NCBI GenBank assembly: GCA_020847985.1
Contig: JADLBC010000019.1
Location: 23,095-87,094 of the forward strand
Length of the DNA: 64,000 nucleotides
Direction of reading: 5' to 3'
Source: Dehalococcoidia bacterium
Lineage (GTDB): Bacteria > Chloroflexota > Dehalococcoidia > Tepidiformales > Tepidiformaceae
Positions within the stretch are counted from its first letter, which is position 1; every line of letters starts with the position of its first letter. Of this stretch, positions 62,097-64,000 are shown one piece after another. Made by a program: the position numbers and the translations under genes. Below the pieces are notes generated by a model. The model was not told the DNA's origin, did no database searches, and saw nothing but the letters and a program-made list of their open reading frames with translations.

Positions 62097-62411
62097 GTGG
62101 CAGAGCAGCCGGGCACGGACCACAGCCACGGTTCCCAGGGCACCACCGTGGCGATGCTCAGCATGGCCATTCTGATGATGGCCATGTGTGTGGGTACGGT
62201 TCTCGCGATTTCGCTTGCGAGTGCCGTGGGCAGCCCAATCGCCTGGACCCTGGCGATCCTGGTCATCCTGGGGCTGGCGGCCGTCCACATGAAGCTTATG
62301 AATCACGGAGGCAGTTGGATGCGCTACGCCGCCTCCGGACTTTCGGCTTCGAACCGGACTGTGGAGGCGGCGCCATGCTCGACCGCGTGCAGCGGTCGAC
62401 TCCCGGCGTAA
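62097..62411 (+). CDS. Small membrane protein of the metal cluster
   Basis: This protein has 104 residues from GTG 62097, behind AGGTGA with eight bases between; the frame is open upstream to 62067. An N-terminal HSHG precedes two hydrophobic segments (about 16-37 and 42-60), with Met-rich sequence (MLSMAILMMAM). A Cys-containing tail (APCSTACSG) ends the protein. It resembles short heavy-metal-linked membrane proteins only in composition. It overlaps the next gene by 37 bases. Confidence 0.6.
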   Translation: MAEQPGTDHSHGSQGTTVAMLSMAILMMAMCVGTVLAISLASAVGSPIAWTLAILVILGLAAVHMKLMNHGGSWMRYAASGLSASNRTVEAAPCSTACSGRLPA

Positions 62412-62554
62412 TCGCCGCACGGTTCGATGAGCCCCGCCAGGAGGCATGCGTCGACCCCCAGTCCGAAGCCATTGCCATCGAGGACATCGCCGCAGCCGCT
62501 GAACGGCGCGGCTTTCGGACGACCGAGAGCCGCAATCCTTGCCCCTGCTGCTAA
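62375..62554 (+). CDS. Small protein with C-terminal CPCC
   Basis: ATG 62375 gives 59 residues, behind GGAGG seven bases upstream. It starts MLDRVQRSTPGVIAARFDEP and ends with RGFRTTESRNPCPCC. The terminal CPCC is a possible soft-metal site. It is below the usual length cut-off, but its ribosome site, position between two cluster genes and overlap with the membrane-protein gene support it. It ends 16 bases before the Met/His-rich protein. Confidence 0.55.
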   Translation: MLDRVQRSTPGVIAARFDEPRQEACVDPQSEAIAIEDIAAAAERRGFRTTESRNPCPCC

Positions 62555-62570
62555 CGAAAAGGAATGAAGC

Positions 62571-62930
62571 ATGAACCGCAAACAGAAGATCCTGGCGAGC
62601 GCTGCCCTGCCCGCGGTCCTGGCAATCGGAGTTGCCACGGGTGTTGCCTTCGCGCAGATGCCCGGCGACAGCCACCACGACAACGGATCCGGCTCGATGG
62701 ACATGCGCCAGACGATGCAGCCTGGCGCGATGCAGGATCACATGAAGGAGATGCTCAGCGAGAACGCGTACGCGCGGATGCTCGAGGCCATGGCCAACCA
62801 CGGCGCCGGCATGCCGATGGGGATGGGGGACATGGATGGCATGGTGCAAGCCATGGCAGCCTCCCTGGGAAGCGACGGCGAGATGCCCGCCGGGACACCC
62901 GCGGGCGCTCACTCGGAGCACCATCCCTGA
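62571..62930 (+). CDS. Secreted Met/His-rich protein, probable copper binder
   Basis: This 119-residue protein has a signal peptide (ILASAALPAVLAIGVATGVAFA, cleavage before Gln29). The mature part of 91 residues has 16 Met and seven His, with motifs MPMGMGDMDGM, MDMRQTM and AHSEHHP. Such spaced Met and His bind Cu(I)/Cu(II) in periplasmic or surface copper-resistance proteins. The start follows AAGGAATG. It lies between the CPCC protein and the cupredoxin-like lipoprotein. Confidence 0.75.
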   Translation: MNRKQKILASAALPAVLAIGVATGVAFAQMPGDSHHDNGSGSMDMRQTMQPGAMQDHMKEMLSENAYARMLEAMANHGAGMPMGMGDMDGMVQAMAASLGSDGEMPAGTPAGAHSEHHP

Positions 62931-63058
62931 TATCTCGATTGAGCGGCTGGCGGAGATTGGGAGCGTCCTCAACCTCCGCCAGCCCCAAACTCCCAGGTCG
63001 CCCGTTGTTGCGGTCGCGGACAGCGTCAAGAAATGGTTCACCTGAAGCCAGGGCACCG

Positions 63059-63087
63059 TTGTCCGTTGAGCGCACGGTGCCTACGAT
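63059..63087 (+). promoter_or_regulatory. Probable promoter of the cupredoxin-like gene
   Basis: TTGTCC (63059-63064) and TACGAT (63082-63087) are spaced by exactly 17 bases. The -10 box is the same as in front of mrp. Transcription would start at about 63094, inside operator-like site 2. Confidence 0.55.
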
Positions 63088-63090
63088 TGT

Positions 63091-63107
63091 TACTACAGGT
63101 CATAGTA
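63091..63107 (+). promoter_or_regulatory. Operator-like site 2 (TACTACAGGTCATAGTA)
   Basis: The site has five-base arms TACTA/TAGTA and an inner ACA, like the BlaI/CopY box. It begins three bases after the -10 box and ends just before the GGAAGG ribosome site, so a bound repressor would cover the transcription start. It is nearly the same as site 1. The obvious candidate regulator is the BlaI-family protein at 59806-60198. Confidence 0.65.
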
Positions 63108-63117
63108 GGAAGGCTCC

Positions 63118-63588
63118 ATGAAGCGACTCTCAATCGGCGTGGCCGGCCTGGCCGCGCTGACCGCGCTTGCGGTAGCGTGCGGTGGCGATAACGAGGCGCC
63201 GGCTCCGTCGGGTGCTGGCGATGCGTCCGGCGCGAGCCTCGCCGTGAACCTCAAGAACTGGGCGATCGAGCCATCATCGGCGACGGTGAAGGCCGGGACC
63301 GTCACGTTCCGCGCGACGCACAAGGAAGATGGGCACGGCGGCCATGGAGCGGGCGAAGCAGGGGCGACGCACCAGCTCGTGGTCGCCCGCCTCGAGGAAG
63401 GCGCCGAAGTCGGCCAGACGAAGTTCGAGCCCCCCGTGCTGAATCTTGCCAACATCAAGTTGGGCGAGGAAAAGACAGGCAAGGCCATGCTCGAACCAGG
63501 GCGGTATGAGCTCTCATGTCTCGTCGTCGATGGCGACAAGGTGAACCACTATAAAGAAGGCATGTACGCGCTGCTGACGGTCGAGTAG
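63118..63588 (+). CDS. Cupredoxin-like lipoprotein
   Basis: In this 156-residue protein, the signal peptide ends in the lipobox LAVACGG (Cys21 lipidated). The cupredoxin-like domain spans about 40-156. His85 (ATHQLVV), Cys134 (LSCLVV), His144 and Met149 (H-x4-M) fit type 1 copper ligands. A His-rich loop (HKEDGHGGHGAGE) lies before His85. It is anchored outside the membrane and probably carries or buffers copper. The start follows GGAAGG by four bases, directly after site 2. Confidence 0.85.
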   Translation: MKRLSIGVAGLAALTALAVACGGDNEAPAPSGAGDASGASLAVNLKNWAIEPSSATVKAGTVTFRATHKEDGHGGHGAGEAGATHQLVVARLEEGAEVGQTKFEPPVLNLANIKLGEEKTGKAMLEPGRYELSCLVVDGDKVNHYKEGMYALLTVE

Positions 63589-63659
63589 CGGATCCTCCGG
63601 CGCCTCCTCGGCCGGGCCAACGCCTCGATCAACGCCGCTTCGGACTCGGCGCCGGCGGC

Positions 63660-63818
63660 ATGGTGGTCGATGCGGGACAGACGGCGGACGTGGGGTTCAG
63701 CACGCGAATGCACGAGGGGATGGACGGCCCCCACCTCTTCCATCTAACGGTCCCGTTCCGTACCGCCGAAGGAGACGACGCGCTGCACCTCTATTTCAGG
63801 GGCGACTTCGGTGGCTAG
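63660..63818 (+). pseudogene. Short coding remnant next to a possible IS end
   Basis: ATG 63660 gives 52 residues (GQTADVGFSTRMHEGMDGPH, then LFHLTVPFRTAEGDDALHLY). The composition is protein-like and the frame is open upstream too, without a good start. It reads like the C-terminal piece of a larger exported or metal-linked protein. The TAG stop (63816-63818) lies directly against the sequence CAGGGTGCTGAAAAA. It may be a gene cut by an insertion, or an intact small gene. The family is not recognised. Confidence 0.35.
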
Positions 63819-64000
63819 CAGGGTGCTGAAAAAGGGGTCGGCGGCGCGCGATCTAAGCAGAGATGGCGGGTGCGGGCCGGACGAGTACGGCCCGGCGCAC
63901 GTCGGGGGATGTGGTCTTGGCCCGTTTCGTGGGGCTCGGGAGCGTCGTTATCGTCTCCTGGCCGCTCTCAGGCCGTGCGGAGCTCCAGGTTGGTGATGCG
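63819..64000. mobile_element. Possible insertion-sequence end (continues past window)
   Basis: From 63819 the sequence reads CAGGGTGCTGAAAAAGGGG, which resembles the terminal repeats of several transposase families (GGGTGCTGAAAAA). The remaining bases up to 64000 hold no supported gene on either strand. A minus-strand frame ending at 63968 (RITNLELRTA then stop) could be the end of a transposase. The second end and the transposase lie outside the window, so this stays tentative. Confidence 0.35.

Overview
The window is GC-rich chromosomal DNA with tightly packed genes and many ATGA/GTGA start-stop overlaps. It carries mostly housekeeping genes plus two accessory-looking stretches. No rRNA, CRISPR array or phage gene was seen. 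The organism is probably a member of the Chloroflexota (an inference, about 60% sure). Supporting points are the CdaA-CdaR pair (many actinobacteria use DisA instead), a LigD in the order phosphoesterase-ligase-polymerase (mycobacterial LigD starts with the polymerase), an alkyl-DHAP-synthase-like oxidase, and a small Cys/His protein of a type I associate with that phylum. A 16S gene or a marker-gene tree would settle it.

Layout. 1-2777: purine operon (purB end, a membrane protein, purC, purS). 2930-4634: a small lipoprotein and an AAA ATPase. 4769-11865, minus strand: eight-gene operon cdaA-cdaR-der-plsY-gpsA-HEAT-NUDIX-GNAT. 11928-13538: argF, a zinc-ribbon protein and tRNAs Trp, Leu and Cys. 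13654-15568: accessory stretch with a secreted Thr-rich protein, a putative contractile-injection-system cargo toxin, a CPCC protein and tRNA-Arg. 15676-31520: scattered metabolic genes (Lon-N domain protein, surface protein with an LPPRTG-like motif, AGPS-like oxidase, argS, DUF429, nitroreductase, inositol-phosphatase-like, UbiA, GlcD-like, PduO, ligD, SDR). 31539-36109: trehalose synthesis (treY, treZ). 36106-42745, minus strand: ftsH (frameshifted)-rpiB-pgk-membrane protein-degenerate phosphoglycerate mutase-tpiA-miaA. 42947-46993: pyrD, a small Cys protein, mrp, a NYN-domain protein and a membrane protein. 47122-51017: tRNA-Ala and a peptide-type ABC importer without ATPase genes. 51308-58508: purU, a Fur-family regulator, a CarH-like B12 photoreceptor with a co-translated NmrA-like protein, a large LuxR regulator and a cupin. 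58625-64000: RCC1-repeat lipoprotein, BlaI/M56-peptidase regulatory pair, 2Fe-2S/YHS fusion, small membrane and Cys proteins, Met/His-rich secreted protein, cupredoxin-like lipoprotein, and a possible insertion-sequence end.

The two parts most likely to be poorly described are these. (1) A 185-residue protein at 14747-15304 has an N-terminal motif of extracellular contractile injection system cargo and a C-terminus resembling BECR-fold RNase toxins; a CPCC protein follows at once and could be its partner. (2) A putative copper-handling cluster at 59806-63588 has two near-identical operator-like sites (62077-62093 and 63091-63107) resembling BlaI/CopY boxes, and the cluster encodes a BlaI-family repressor. 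Other oddities are a glycolytic-operon phosphoglycerate mutase homolog lacking its catalytic serine and metal ligands, a one-base frameshift in ftsH, and changed active-site motifs in argF (HDLP for HCLP) and cdaA (DMA for DGA).

Gene-free stretches are all below about 300 bases. The longest is 51018-51307, which holds only a palindrome and presumed divergent promoters. The next (61848-62096, 44211-44446, 30077-30305, 61014-61214, 42746-42946) hold the sites listed below or nothing I recognise.
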